Assembly: GCA_016125505.1 (NCBI GenBank)
Contig: WGLP01000004.1
Coordinates: forward strand, 62,001-126,000
Source: Gammaproteobacteria bacterium
GTDB lineage: Bacteria; Pseudomonadota; Gammaproteobacteria; UBA6429; Thiohalophilaceae
Direction of reading: 5' to 3'
DNA: 64,000 nucleotides
Part shown: piece by piece, positions 18,319 to 27,645 of the stretch
How the letters are laid out: the number at the start of each line of letters is the position of its first letter
Numbering within the stretch: the first letter of the stretch is position 1
Notes under the pieces: model-generated
Database searches by the model: none
What the model was told of the DNA's origin: nothing
Seen by the model: only the letters and a program-made list of their open reading frames with translations
Program-made: the position numbers and the translations under genes

Positions 18319-18921
18319 ATGACTCCACAAGCCGATACCTATGACCGAATCCTCCAGGCCGCCCGGGATCTGATCTACGCCCGCAGCTATGCGGACGTGG
18401 GTGTCGCGGCCATTTGCGAACACGCCCGGGTCAAGAAAGGCAGCTTTTATCATTTCTTTCCCAGCAAACAGGAATTAACACTGGCCGTGCTCGACACCTT
18501 CTTCGTCGACATGAAAGCAGGCCTCCTGGATCAGGCCTTCCGCCCTGAGCTGCCACCGCTGGAACGCCTGCAGCAGTTGGGCGAACTCACCTATGAATTC
18601 CAGGCGCGCATGAAAGACATGACCGGCCATGTCCTCGGCTGTCCCTTTGGCAATCTCGCCTCGGAACTGGCCACCCAGGACGAGGCCATCCGGCATAAGG
18701 TCTCCGCCATCTTCGAGAAATTTCAAAGCGCCATCGAACTTACCCTGCAACAGGCCAGGGACGCGGGCGACTTGCCTGCGACGGACGTCGCCGCCACCGC
18801 ACAGGCCATGCTCGCCTATTTCGAAGGCGCCGTGTTATTGGCCAAGACCCGCAACGAACCCGAACTGCTGCGTCAGCTCCTGCCCGCCATGACGCAGATC
18901 CGTATTCCCGCTCAACATTGA
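18319..18921 (+). CDS. TetR/AcrR family transcriptional regulator
   Basis: A 200-aa dimeric repressor. The N-terminal HTH (about residues 8-55) reads RILQAARDL then GVAAICEHARVKKGSFYHFF, shortened here to the hallmark KKGSFYHFF recognition helix end. The C-terminal ligand domain resembles the YcdC/TetR_C_33-type. ATG at 18319 is the only sensible start because the HTH begins at once after it; it lies 6 nt from the -10, giving a leaderless message. The same palindrome occurs in front of the next gene, so it probably represses itself and the AhpD-like gene. Confidence 0.92.
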   Translation: MTPQADTYDRILQAARDLIYARSYADVGVAAICEHARVKKGSFYHFFPSKQELTLAVLDTFFVDMKAGLLDQAFRPELPPLERLQQLGELTYEFQARMKDMTGHVLGCPFGNLASELATQDEAIRHKVSAIFEKFQSAIELTLQQARDAGDLPATDVAATAQAMLAYFEGAVLLAKTRNEPELLRQLLPAMTQIRIPAQH

Positions 18922-18931
18922 GGAGACACTG

Positions 18932-18952
18932 ATGATGTACGCACCGACGTAA
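18932..18952 (+). other. Six-codon micro-ORF with a ribosome site
   Basis: GAGGAGA at 18920-18926 is followed at 18932 by ATG ATG TAC GCA CCG ACG TAA (peptide MMYAPT). It may be the relic start of a lost gene or a leader peptide between tetR and the AhpD-like gene. Confidence 0.25.
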
Positions 18953-18965
18953 TTTGCCCTGATTA

Positions 18966-18981
18966 TTGACCGACCGGTCTA
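18966..18981. promoter_or_regulatory. TetR operator 2 upstream of the AhpD-like gene
   Basis: TTGACCGACCGGTCTA matches operator 1 in layout: arms TTGACCG and CGGTCTA (one mismatch from perfect) around a 2-bp centre. Its first six bases, TTGACC, can serve as a -35 box for the downstream gene; the -10 is not clear. Confidence 0.65.
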
Positions 18982-19025
18982 CTACTTTCTGCTAGTTAAG
19001 AAACAACAACAATCGGAGAACACAC

Positions 19026-19598
19026 ATGCAAACACAAGCCTACGCAAACACTGACGCACCCCTGCTCTTTCCCGCCGTACCCAAGGAAGACGAGCAACGG
19101 GTGTCCGCCATCTTCCATGCCATCGAGCAACGTCTCGGCTTTATCCCCGATGCCCTGCGCCTCTATAGCATCAGCCCGGCCTTGCTGGAAAACTTTGTCG
19201 CCAACATAAGCTACTTCAATGGGGGTGGCAGTAATCTACCGGGCGAACTCACCGCCATGATCCGCTACCTCGTCTCCTGGCAGGCCGGTTGCCGTTTCTG
19301 CGTGGACATGAACGAAAGTTTCCTGCTCAGCTTCGGCAAGGACCTCGACAGCATTCGCGCCGCGCGCAACAACCCCGCGGCTGCCCCGCTCTCCGACAAG
19401 AACAAGGTCCTGCTAAAACTGGCGCTCAAGTCCGTCAACAGTCCGGAGTTTGTCAGCGAGCAGGATCTCGACGAGGCAAAGGCGCAAGGCTGGCAGGAAC
19501 GCGATCTGTTTGACGCCGTGGTACAGGCCGCCAACAATCGTGCCCTGAACACGATCCTGCGTACCTTCAAGGTGGATCATCAGGGGTCGTTCGTCTAA
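19026..19598 (+). CDS. Carboxymuconolactone decarboxylase family (AhpD-like) protein
   Basis: A 190-aa cytosolic all-alpha protein. The core matches AhpD/peroxidase-related proteins with the redox pair CRFC (in GCRFCVDMN) at about residues 92-95. Such proteins act in thiol-based peroxide or electrophile defence. ATG follows CGGAGAACACAC. It lies 104 bp after tetR behind a second copy of the TetR operator, which implies induction by the regulator's ligand. The His downstream of the CxxC found in classic AhpD is not present, so activity may differ. Confidence 0.85.
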   Translation: MQTQAYANTDAPLLFPAVPKEDEQRVSAIFHAIEQRLGFIPDALRLYSISPALLENFVANISYFNGGGSNLPGELTAMIRYLVSWQAGCRFCVDMNESFLLSFGKDLDSIRAARNNPAAAPLSDKNKVLLKLALKSVNSPEFVSEQDLDEAKAQGWQERDLFDAVVQAANNRALNTILRTFKVDHQGSFV

Positions 19599-19616
19599 AC
19601 CGATAACGACATGTGA

Positions 19617-19653
19617 GACCGGTGGCTTGTGGGGTTGTCACAAGCCACCGGTC
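19617..19653. terminator. Strong convergent hairpin, probable bidirectional terminator
   Basis: GACCGGTGGCTTGTG (19617-19631) and CACAAGCCACCGGTC (19639-19653) form perfect 15-bp arms around GGGTTGT, between the convergent AhpD-like and marC genes. Neither strand has a U tract, so termination may need Rho or the hairpin may protect 3' ends. Confidence 0.55.
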
Positions 19654-19662
19654 CTGCATCCA

Positions 19663-20295
19663 TCAGGTCAGACCGGGGAACAGACCTTTCAAGCCGTTGG
19701 CAATGAACTCCACGGCAATCGCGGCGAGGATCAGGCCCATGATCCGGGTGAAGATATTGACACCCGTGGCGCTGATATGTCGCGAGATGATCGGTGACAG
19801 GCGCAGCACCAGCCACAGGATGAAACTCAGGATCCCGATCTCGAGCGCGACAATCGCATAATGCGCAACCCCCGTGCCGCGGTGCGCATCGATGATGACC
19901 GTACTGATCGCGCCGGGTCCGGCCAGCAAGGGGATCGACAGGGGCACAATGGCGACCGATTCCTTGTCGCGCGATTCATCCGCCTCTTCCTTGGTTTGCG
20001 AAATGGGACTGATCTTGGCGTGCATCATGGAGATTGCCATCAGCATGATCAAAATACCGCTGCCGACCCGGAACGAATGTACCGAGATGCCGAAAAACTC
20101 CAGGATGAACTCGCCGAAGAACAACGATACCAACAGGATAAATCCCACCGTCACCGCCACAACGTTGATAATGCGATAACGCATGGCATCCTGCATGCCC
20201 GTAATCAGGTCGATAAAGATCGGCATCGCACCGATGGGATTCACGATGGCGATCAACGAGACGAAGATCTTGATGTAATCCGGGAGTTGTAGCAT
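19663..20295 (-). CDS. MarC family integral membrane protein
   Basis: A 210-aa protein with six predicted membrane helices. The family signature IVNPIGAMPIFIDL is near the N-terminus and GPGAISTVII in the middle. MarC proteins (UPF0056) have no established transport substrate; the old multiple antibiotic resistance link is not supported in E. coli. It starts 12 bp after the last ABC-2 permease gene and is probably the final gene of that transcript, ending at the 15-bp hairpin. Confidence 0.9.
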   Translation of the reverse strand: MLQLPDYIKIFVSLIAIVNPIGAMPIFIDLITGMQDAMRYRIINVVAVTVGFILLVSLFFGEFILEFFGISVHSFRVGSGILIMLMAISMMHAKISPISQTKEEADESRDKESVAIVPLSIPLLAGPGAISTVIIDAHRGTGVAHYAIVALEIGILSFILWLVLRLSPIISRHISATGVNIFTRIMGLILAAIAVEFIANGLKGLFPGLT

Positions 20296-20307
20296 AGCTT
20301 CCCCTTG

Positions 20308-21426
20308 TTAATTCATGCGATGACGGAACAGCCAGCTGGCGAAACTCAGGGTCACAACCGCAATGATCGCCATGGGCCAGTAATAGGGTTGCAGCACGGC
20401 GTAGGAATCGCCTTCCAGAAACGTGCCACGCAATATCACCAGAAAATAACGCAATGGATCGACATAGGTAATCAACTGCACCACGTACGGCATATTGGCT
20501 ATGGGTGTGGCGAAGCCCGACAGGATCACCGCGGGGACCATAAATAAAAAGGCGCCGAGCAATCCCTGCTGCTGGGTCACGGCCAGTGACGAGATCATCA
20601 GGCCTATCCCGACCGCCGACAGAATAAATAAGAACAGACCGAGATACAGCGCGCCGTAACTGCCGCGAAACGGCACATCAAACCAGTTGATCGCCATGAA
20701 CAGGATAAACGAACCTTCGAAGGTCCCGATCAACATGCCCGGCAAGGATTTCCCGATCAGCAATTCCAGAGGCCGTAACGGCGTCACCAGCAATTGATCG
20801 AAGGTACCGGCCTCGCGTTCGCGCGACACGGACATCGCCGTGACGATCATCGTGATCAACAGGGTCAGCATCCCCACGATGCCCGGCACGATAAACCAGC
20901 GCGATTCGCGGTTGCTGTTGAACCAGGAGGTCACCTTGACCGTGGCCGGTGGCGCCGCCTGGCCATGCCGCGCCGCCCAGTCGAGATTGAAGTCGGTGAC
21001 AATATCGCGCATATAGCCTTGTACCAGCAACGCGGTGTTGGAATTGCGTCCGTCGATAATCAGTTCCGCCTGCCCGGAACGCCCCTGTGCCAGATCCGCA
21101 CTGAACCGCGGCGAGATGTGCAACACGATCAGCACATCCTGATCATCGATCAATGGTGCGATCTCCCTGTCGCTGCTGATATTGCCGTACAGATGGAAAT
21201 GCGGTGAACCCAGCACACGGGATACCAGGTCACGCGATGCCGTGCTCTTGTCCTCATTGTACACCGCCACCGGAATATCATTGAGATCGAAACTCGCGGC
21301 GTAACCGAAGACAAACAATTGCAGTATCGGCGGCACAACCAACAGGATGCGGCTGCGCTTGTCCTTGAGAATCGCCAGCAGTTCCTTGATGGTAAGCGCG
21401 ACGATACGTTGCAATGAGGCATACAT
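20308..21426 (-). CDS. ABC-2 type permease subunit (YbhR-like)
   Basis: A 372-aa inner-membrane subunit: one N-terminal helix (IAL..LLVVPPILQLFVFGYA), a large extracytoplasmic domain of about 130 aa, then five helices at the C-terminus. SVSREREAGTFDQLLVTPLRPLEL, shortened to REREAGTFDQL, is the ABC-2 coupling motif contacting the ATPase. It is 4 bp from the other permease; the pair would form a heterodimeric channel of a YbhGFSR-type exporter. Confidence 0.92.
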   Translation of the reverse strand: MYASLQRIVALTIKELLAILKDKRSRILLVVPPILQLFVFGYAASFDLNDIPVAVYNEDKSTASRDLVSRVLGSPHFHLYGNISSDREIAPLIDDQDVLIVLHISPRFSADLAQGRSGQAELIIDGRNSNTALLVQGYMRDIVTDFNLDWAARHGQAAPPATVKVTSWFNSNRESRWFIVPGIVGMLTLLITMIVTAMSVSREREAGTFDQLLVTPLRPLELLIGKSLPGMLIGTFEGSFILFMAINWFDVPFRGSYGALYLGLFLFILSAVGIGLMISSLAVTQQQGLLGAFLFMVPAVILSGFATPIANMPYVVQLITYVDPLRYFLVILRGTFLEGDSYAVLQPYYWPMAIIAVVTLSFASWLFRHRMN

Positions 21427-21430
21427 GGCT

Positions 21431-22561
21431 TCAATCCAAACGCTTGCGGGTTTTGCGCCGCGCCATACCCAGGAAAAAGATCGTCATCAGCAACAGGGCG
21501 GCGCTGTTAGTGAGGATCACCGGCCAGATATCGCCCGCCATGAAGACCGTTTGTAATATCGAAACAAAATAGCGCGCCGGGACAATGTGCGTAATCACCT
21601 GGATGACATCCGGCATGGAGCTGATTTGAAACAGGAACCCGGAGAGGATAAACGCCGGCAGAAACGTGGCCACCAGCGCCACCTGTCCGGCGACATATTG
21701 GCTGCGTGCCACCGTGGAGATCAATAAACCCATGCCCAGCGCCACCAGCATGTATAAGGCCGAGGCAACGATCAGTGTCAAAAACGAACCGCGCAAGGGT
21801 ACATGAAACAACCACAGCGCGGTGATCACCGTTAACAACATCCCGCCCATGCCGAGCAGGAAGTACGGTAGCAGCTTGCCAACGGTCAGCTCCCAGATCC
21901 GGATCGGCGTGACCATCAAGGCCTCCATGGTGCCGCGTTCCCATTCGCGTGCTACCACCATCGAGGTCAGCAATGCGCCGGTAAGTGTCATGATGATGGC
22001 AATCAAACCGGGCACCAGAAAGTCGCGGCTGCGTACCGCCGGGTTAAACCAGATCCGCGGTGTCAGGCTGACCGGTGTCACCAGGTCGTGGCCACGGTCG
22101 CGCGCATAGCTTGCCAGCCAGACCTGCCAGACACCTTGTATATATCCTTCCGTGATACGCGCCTGGTTGGCATCGACACCATTGACGAAGACTCCAATCG
22201 GCGCGTCGCCGCTGCCCAGCAGGCGCGAGGTAAAATCATTGCGCAACCAGACAATGCCATCCACCTGATGGTGGACCAGGGCCTGCTCCGCCGTTTGGAT
22301 CTCGTGATAGCCTACCGGCACAAAATAATCGGATTGCGCGAAGGCACCGGTCAGGCTCGCGGTATTGGCATCCGGTTGTTCCACCACCAGCGCCAGCCGA
22401 ATGTGTTTGGCATCGAGCGACACGCCAAAACCGAACAGCAGCAATAACAACACCGGCATCACAAAGGCGATGGCAATGCTCGAGGGATCGCGCAGGATCT
22501 GCAGGCTCTCCTTGCGAATCATGGCACGCACGCGCATACGCATGGCGGCACGTGGCTTCAT
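21431..22561 (-). CDS. ABC-2 type permease subunit (YbhS-like)
   Basis: 376 aa starting MKPRAAMRMRV. The start is fixed by the ATGA overlap with the end of the ATPase gene; a longer frame upstream encodes unnatural Arg/Gly-rich sequence. Topology is the same as its partner: one N-terminal helix (FVMPVLLLLLFGFG), an external domain, five C-terminal helices and the coupling motif REWERGTMEALMVTP. Probably transports a drug-like or lipid substrate together with the HlyD adaptor. Confidence 0.92.
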   Translation of the reverse strand: MKPRAAMRMRVRAMIRKESLQILRDPSSIAIAFVMPVLLLLLFGFGVSLDAKHIRLALVVEQPDANTASLTGAFAQSDYFVPVGYHEIQTAEQALVHHQVDGIVWLRNDFTSRLLGSGDAPIGVFVNGVDANQARITEGYIQGVWQVWLASYARDRGHDLVTPVSLTPRIWFNPAVRSRDFLVPGLIAIIMTLTGALLTSMVVAREWERGTMEALMVTPIRIWELTVGKLLPYFLLGMGGMLLTVITALWLFHVPLRGSFLTLIVASALYMLVALGMGLLISTVARSQYVAGQVALVATFLPAFILSGFLFQISSMPDVIQVITHIVPARYFVSILQTVFMAGDIWPVILTNSAALLLMTIFFLGMARRKTRKRLD

Positions 22562-24312
22562 GCCGCCGCCTCCTTGTGTTTTTGCTGGGCCTCGATCAAA
22601 CCGATGAAGGCGTCTTCCATGGTCGGCCTGGGCAAGGCTGCGCTGCGAAAGCGTTCTTTCATCTGTGCCGGTGTCCCTTCCGCCAGGACATCGCCCTCCG
22701 CCATGATCACCAGGCGATCGCAATAGTTGGCCTCATCCATGAAGTGAGTCGTCACCAGCACCGTGACGCCACTCTCCGCCAGGGCATTGATGCGATCCCA
22801 GAATTCGCGTCGCGCCAGCGGGTCCACCCCCGAGGTTGGCTCATCCAGAAACAGGATATCCGGTTCGTGTAACAAGGCCGCCGCCATGGCCAGACGTTGT
22901 TTGTAACCCAGAGGTAAATCGCCGCTGTTGCTGTTTGTATACGACGACAGTTCAAACGTCTGCAGCGCCCACTCGATGCGTTGCCGCCGCCGTGCGCGCG
23001 GCAGACCATAGGCGCGCGCAAAGAAGGTCAGGTTCTCCATGACCGAGAGATCGACATAGAGGGAAAACCGCTGCGCCATATAGCCCAGGCGGCTGCGCGC
23101 ATCGGCGGTCGCGCGCCGCAGATCACGCCCGGCCACCGCCAACTCACCGGCAGTTGCGGGTAACAAACCGCACAGCATGCGAAAGGTCGTGGACTTGCCG
23201 GCGCCATTGGCGCCCAGCAGGCCGAAGACCTCGCCGCGTTGCACCTCAAAGCTGATATTTTTTACCGCATAGAAATCGCCAAAACGTTTTTGCAGACCGT
23301 GCACACGGATCACGGTATCGTGTTGCTGCGCGGACTTGTGCGGCTGTACCACGAAGTTGCCGGTTTGCGCATGTTCGCCCTTAAGGGTGGCAACAAAGGC
23401 GTCTTCGAAACTCGGTGGAACCGCATCCACCTGCAGGTCCGGGATCTCATCGCACAGGCGTTCGATTGCCGACGCCCCCGTCGTCTGTGTCACCACCCGG
23501 ACCTGTTCGTCTTCGATCACCGCATCGACAACGCCGTCAACCTTGCTTAGACGATGTTGCAGACTGCGCTTGGCCAGGGATGTCGCGCTGACCCGAAAAC
23601 TGCGGCCGCGCAAGGGTTCACTAAATTCCCGCGGCGGTTTTTGTCCCATCACCTGCCCGGCATGAATCATAATGACTTCATCGCAGCGTTCCGCTTCATT
23701 CAGATACGCGGTGCTCAACAAGACGCCCAGGCCTTCGCGTTTGACCAGGCGATCAATGATCTCCCACAATTCACGCCGCGATACCGGATCGACGCCCACG
23801 GTCGGTTCATCCAGGATTAACAGCCGCGGTGTACGTACCAGCGTACACGCCAGTCCGAGCTTTTGCTTCATGCCCCCGGACAGCCGTCCGGCGAGGCGTT
23901 TGCGAAACGGCGCCAATGCGGTCATGCGCATTAGCTCGGCATAGCGTTCGGGACGTTGCGCCGGATCGACACCCTGCAGGTCGGCATAGAGATCAAGATT
24001 TTCCTGCACACTGAGATCTTCATACAGACCGAAGCGCTGGGGCATATAGCCCACAGCAGATTGCGCCTCCAGCGGGGATTTGACGACATCGATGTCCAAC
24101 GCATGAATACTGCCGCTGTCCGGCAATAACAGCCCGGCGGCGAGACGCATCAGGGTGGTCTTGCCGGCACCATCGGGGCCGATGAGGCCGGTGATCCTGG
24201 CTGCCTGCACGCGAATACTGATCTTGTCGAGCGCCGTCACGCGCTTGCCACCGGCGGCAAAGGTCTTGCTCACCGCATTGAAGCCCAGGATCGGAGACGA
24301 GGCGTTTGTCAT
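22558..24312 (-). CDS. Fused double ABC ATPase (YbhF-like)
   Basis: 584 aa with two nucleotide-binding domains. NBD1: Walker A GPDGAGKTT, signature LSGGMKQKL, Walker B LLILDEPTVGVD. NBD2: Walker A GANGAGKST, signature LPLGYKQRL (degenerate LSGGQ) and Walker B ILFLDEPTSGVD. The asymmetric second signature suggests one canonical and one weaker ATP site. ATG at 24312 gives a 4-bp overlap with the HlyD gene stop; a start 7 codons earlier is possible but less likely. In E. coli the homologous YbhF works with YbhG, YbhS and YbhR. Confidence 0.94.
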   Translation of the reverse strand: MTNASSPILGFNAVSKTFAAGGKRVTALDKISIRVQAARITGLIGPDGAGKTTLMRLAAGLLLPDSGSIHALDIDVVKSPLEAQSAVGYMPQRFGLYEDLSVQENLDLYADLQGVDPAQRPERYAELMRMTALAPFRKRLAGRLSGGMKQKLGLACTLVRTPRLLILDEPTVGVDPVSRRELWEIIDRLVKREGLGVLLSTAYLNEAERCDEVIMIHAGQVMGQKPPREFSEPLRGRSFRVSATSLAKRSLQHRLSKVDGVVDAVIEDEQVRVVTQTTGASAIERLCDEIPDLQVDAVPPSFEDAFVATLKGEHAQTGNFVVQPHKSAQQHDTVIRVHGLQKRFGDFYAVKNISFEVQRGEVFGLLGANGAGKSTTFRMLCGLLPATAGELAVAGRDLRRATADARSRLGYMAQRFSLYVDLSVMENLTFFARAYGLPRARRRQRIEWALQTFELSSYTNSNSGDLPLGYKQRLAMAAALLHEPDILFLDEPTSGVDPLARREFWDRINALAESGVTVLVTTHFMDEANYCDRLVIMAEGDVLAEGTPAQMKERFRSAALPRPTMEDAFIGLIEAQQKHKEAAA

Positions 24313-25202
24313 TTCGTTGCAGATGAATGGCAACGCGTCTCCGCCGACACAGCGGCCGCCGTGTCTGTCAACGCGATGCTGACCGTCGCCGGCATGCCGA
24401 GGCGCAATTCATCCTGTGGATTGCAGGCGAACACGCGTACCTGATACACCAGACGCGTACGCAGGTCAGGCGTCTCGACACTCTTCGGCGTGAATTCCGC
24501 CGTCGGCGAGATCGCACCCACCCAACCTTCATAGACCTTGCCGGGATAACTGTCGGTGGTGATCTGCGCCGGCGCACCCGGCCTGACCTTGCCGAGATAA
24601 CTCTCGGGTAAATACGTGCGTACCCACACCGGGTCGGTCATCGCCAGGGTATACACGGGAGCCTGCGGCGTCACGAAATCGCCCGGTTGCACCAGGCGTT
24701 CGCGAATCACGCCATCGACCGGCGCATACAGGTTGGCATCCTTCAGCGCCTGATCCGCCTGCGTCAACACGGCCTCGGCCGCGGCGACCCGCGCCGTGGC
24801 GGCGCTGCTATTGGCCTCGGCGACATCGGCATCGGACTTGGATGCCAGCTTGCGTTTCGACAGCGAATGGATGCGTTGATAATTGAGTGTCGCTGCGTGC
24901 GCCTCCGCCCTGGCGGCGGCAACATCGGCACGCGCCTTGTTCACGGCGGCCTCTAAGCGATCGGTTTGTAATCTCGCCAGTAACTGCCCGGCTTTGACGG
25001 GCGCACCCTCGTCCACCAGCATCTCGCTGACGTGTTCGCTGCCATTAAAGGCCACGCGCACTTCTCGAATATCGACATTGCCGTACAACACCAGCTCCGT
25101 GCCGTTACTCGCTTCCGTTGCATGCCGGTGACGCCAGAAATATATACCCGCGGCCAGGGCAATGATCAAAACGACGATCACGATCGGTAATTTTTTCTTC
25201 AA
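24309..25202 (-). CDS. HlyD-type membrane fusion protein (YbhG-like)
   Basis: 297 aa anchored by one N-terminal helix (IVIVVLIIALAAGIYFW). A biotinyl/lipoyl half-motif (VDEGAPVKAGQLLARL) precedes a coiled-coil hairpin (about 75-155) and a second lipoyl half (LYAPVDGVI), followed by beta barrel GAPAQITTDSYPGKVY. The start is TTG after GGGAATAACAA. It heads a four-gene, translationally coupled exporter operon and would link the ABC-2 pump to an outer-membrane TolC-type channel encoded elsewhere. Confidence 0.92.
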   Translation of the reverse strand: MKKKLPIVIVVLIIALAAGIYFWRHRHATEASNGTELVLYGNVDIREVRVAFNGSEHVSEMLVDEGAPVKAGQLLARLQTDRLEAAVNKARADVAAARAEAHAATLNYQRIHSLSKRKLASKSDADVAEANSSAATARVAAAEAVLTQADQALKDANLYAPVDGVIRERLVQPGDFVTPQAPVYTLAMTDPVWVRTYLPESYLGKVRPGAPAQITTDSYPGKVYEGWVGAISPTAEFTPKSVETPDLRTRLVYQVRVFACNPQDELRLGMPATVSIALTDTAAAVSAETRCHSSATK

Positions 25203-25251
25203 TTGTTATTCCCTCTCGACTCAGTGGTATGCATGCATCATCGCATGCCGG

Positions 25252-27642
25252 TCATTGTCCCCATTTCCAGTCGCGGATTTCCGGCATGTCCTCGCCGTGC
25301 CGGGCGATATACTGTTTATGTGTCGCCAGTTTATCGCGCATGTGTTGTTTGAGATAGGCGGCACGATACCCCAGCTTCGGCACCCGGTCGATGACATCCA
25401 TGACCAGGTGGAAGCGATCCAGGTCGTTCAGGACCGTCATGTCGAACGGCGTGGTCGTCGTGCCCTCTTCCTTGTAACCGCGCACGTGCAGGTTCTTGTG
25501 ATTTGTCCGCCGGTAGACCAGCCGGTGGATCAACCAGGGATAACCATGAAAGGCAAAGATGATCGGCTTGTCCGTGGTAAACAGGGCATCAAAATCCTTG
25601 TCGGGCAGGCCGTCCGGGTGTTCCTCCCGCGGCTGCAGCGTCATCAGGTCCACGATGTTGATCACGCGGACCCGCAACTCCGGCGCGAAATTCCGCAACA
25701 ACTCCACCGCCGCCAGGGTTTCGATGGTCGGTACATCGCCGGCGCAGGCCATGACCACGTCCGGCTCGCTGTCGCGATCATTACTCGCCCATTCCCAGAT
25801 CCCGATCCCGCTGCTGCAATGCCGGATGGCGGCATCCATGTCCAGCCATTGCGGGTTGGGTTGCTTGCCGGCCACAATGACATTGACGCGATCCCGGCTG
25901 CGCAAACACTTGTCCGCCACGTGTAACAGCGTGTTGGCATCGGGCGGCAGATAGACCCGCACGATATCCGCCTTCTTGTTGACCACGTGATCGATAAACC
26001 CCGGGTCCTGATGGGAAAAGCCGTTGTGATCCTGGCGCCACACGTGCGAGGTCAGCAGAATATTCAACGACGCGATGGGACGCCGCCAGGGGATCTGCTT
26101 GCACACCTTCAACCACTTGGCATGCTGGTTGAACATGGAGTCCACGATATGGATAAACGCCTCGTAACAGGAGAAAAAGCCGTGGCGTCCGCTCAGCACG
26201 TATCCCTCCAGCCAACCCTGGCAGGTATGCTCCGACAAAATTTCCATGACACGCCCGTCCGGCGCCAGATGATCATCGCTATCGTAAGTCTCCGCCACCC
26301 AGCAGCGATCGGTGACCTCTAGGAGCGCGCCCAGCCGGTTGGAGACGGTTTCGTCCGGCCCCATCACGCGAAAATTGCGTTTCGACAGATTACGCTGCAT
26401 CACCTCGCGCAGATACTCGCCCAGGCGCCGCGTCGCTTCGCCCATTACCTCGCCGGGATGCGCCACCGGGACGGCAAAGTCGCGATAGTCCGGTAACTTC
26501 AGATCGTGCAACAGGCCGCCGCCGTTGGCGTGCGGGTTCGACCCCATGCGGCGTTCTCCCTGCGGTGCCAGTGCGGCCAGCTCGGGCTTGAGACTGCCGT
26601 TATCATCGAACAGTTGTTCAGGCTGGTAGCTGCGCATCCAGTTTTCCAGTGCCTGCAAATGTTGCGGTTTGCTCGCCAGCTCGGCAAAGGGCACCTGATG
26701 CGCGCGCCAGGTGCCTTCCAGTTTGACGCCATCGATTTCCTTGGGACAGGTCCAGCCCTTCGGCGTACGCAAGATGATCATCGGCCAACGCGGACGCACC
26801 ACATGGCCGCCACTGCGCGCGTGCGATTGAATATTCCGGATCTCATCCATGACCTTGTCCAGGGTCGCCGCCATGATCTGATGCACCGCCTTTGGATCGG
26901 CGCCTTCGACAAAATACGGCTGGTAGCCATAACCGATAAACAGATCGCGCAGTTCATCTTCGCTGATACGCGCCAGCACTGTCGGGTTGGCAATCTTGTA
27001 GCCGTTCAGATGCAGGATGGGTAACACCGCGCCATCGCTCACCGGATCCAGAAACTTGTTGGAATGCCAGGCGGTGGCCATCGGCCCGGTCTCGGCCTCA
27101 CCGTCGCCGACGACACAGGCGACGATCAGATCCGGATTATCAAATGCCGCGCCGTAGGCGTGACTCAGGGAATAGCCGAGCTCGCCCCCTTCATGGATCG
27201 ATCCCGGTGTCTCCGGGCTGGTATGGCTGGGGATCCCGCCCGGAAAGGAAAACTGGCGAAACAGTTTTTTCATGCCGTCGCGATCGAGGGTCACGTTGGG
27301 GTAGAACTCGGAGTAGCTCCCTTCCAGATAGGTATTCGCGACAATCCCCGGGGCACCGTGACCGGGACCGGTGATAAACAGGATATTGAGATCACGCGCC
27401 TTGATCACGCGGTTGAGATGGACATAGATCAGGTTGAGGCCCGGGGCCGTGCCCCAGTGGCCAAGCAGGCGCGGCTTGACGTGTTCCAGCCGCAGCGGTT
27501 CCTGCAACAATGGATTGTCGAGCAAGTAGATCTGACCGACAGCCAGATAGTTCGCGGCACACCAATAAGCGTGAATGCTCTCCAGCTCTGCCTTGGATAA
27601 TGGTGTCCCTTCAATTGTCGCCGCCAGTGTAATCTCGTCCAT
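25252..27642 (-). CDS. xfp: Xylulose-5-phosphate/fructose-6-phosphate phosphoketolase
   Basis: 796 aa, the normal size for bacterial phosphoketolases. This thiamine diphosphate enzyme splits xylulose 5-phosphate (and often fructose 6-phosphate) with phosphate to acetyl phosphate plus an aldose phosphate. Signatures: [27 protein letters not shown] (phosphoketolase signature 1), and [11 protein letters not shown] for the ThDP/Mg site; ESGxDH-type residues [14 protein letters not shown] occur mid-protein. It lies 3 bp after ackA, which would convert acetyl phosphate to acetate with ATP gain. Not classical in all gammaproteobacteria, so lateral origin is possible. Confidence 0.96.
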   Translation of the reverse strand: MDEITLAATIEGTPLSKAELESIHAYWCAANYLAVGQIYLLDNPLLQEPLRLEHVKPRLLGHWGTAPGLNLIYVHLNRVIKARDLNILFITGPGHGAPGIVANTYLEGSYSEFYPNVTLDRDGMKKLFRQFSFPGGIPSHTSPETPGSIHEGGELGYSLSHAYGAAFDNPDLIVACVVGDGEAETGPMATAWHSNKFLDPVSDGAVLPILHLNGYKIANPTVLARISEDELRDLFIGYGYQPYFVEGADPKAVHQIMAATLDKVMDEIRNIQSHARSGGHVVRPRWPMIILRTPKGWTCPKEIDGVKLEGTWRAHQVPFAELASKPQHLQALENWMRSYQPEQLFDDNGSLKPELAALAPQGERRMGSNPHANGGGLLHDLKLPDYRDFAVPVAHPGEVMGEATRRLGEYLREVMQRNLSKRNFRVMGPDETVSNRLGALLEVTDRCWVAETYDSDDHLAPDGRVMEILSEHTCQGWLEGYVLSGRHGFFSCYEAFIHIVDSMFNQHAKWLKVCKQIPWRRPIASLNILLTSHVWRQDHNGFSHQDPGFIDHVVNKKADIVRVYLPPDANTLLHVADKCLRSRDRVNVIVAGKQPNPQWLDMDAAIRHCSSGIGIWEWASNDRDSEPDVVMACAGDVPTIETLAAVELLRNFAPELRVRVINIVDLMTLQPREEHPDGLPDKDFDALFTTDKPIIFAFHGYPWLIHRLVYRRTNHKNLHVRGYKEEGTTTTPFDMTVLNDLDRFHLVMDVIDRVPKLGYRAAYLKQHMRDKLATHKQYIARHGEDMPEIRDWKWGQ

Positions 27643-27645
27643 ACT

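Noticed and set aside
22562-22723. 54-codon N-terminal extension of the YbhS-like permease
   Set aside because: Gly/Arg-rich, inside the ATPase gene in another frame; the ATGA overlap gives the natural start.
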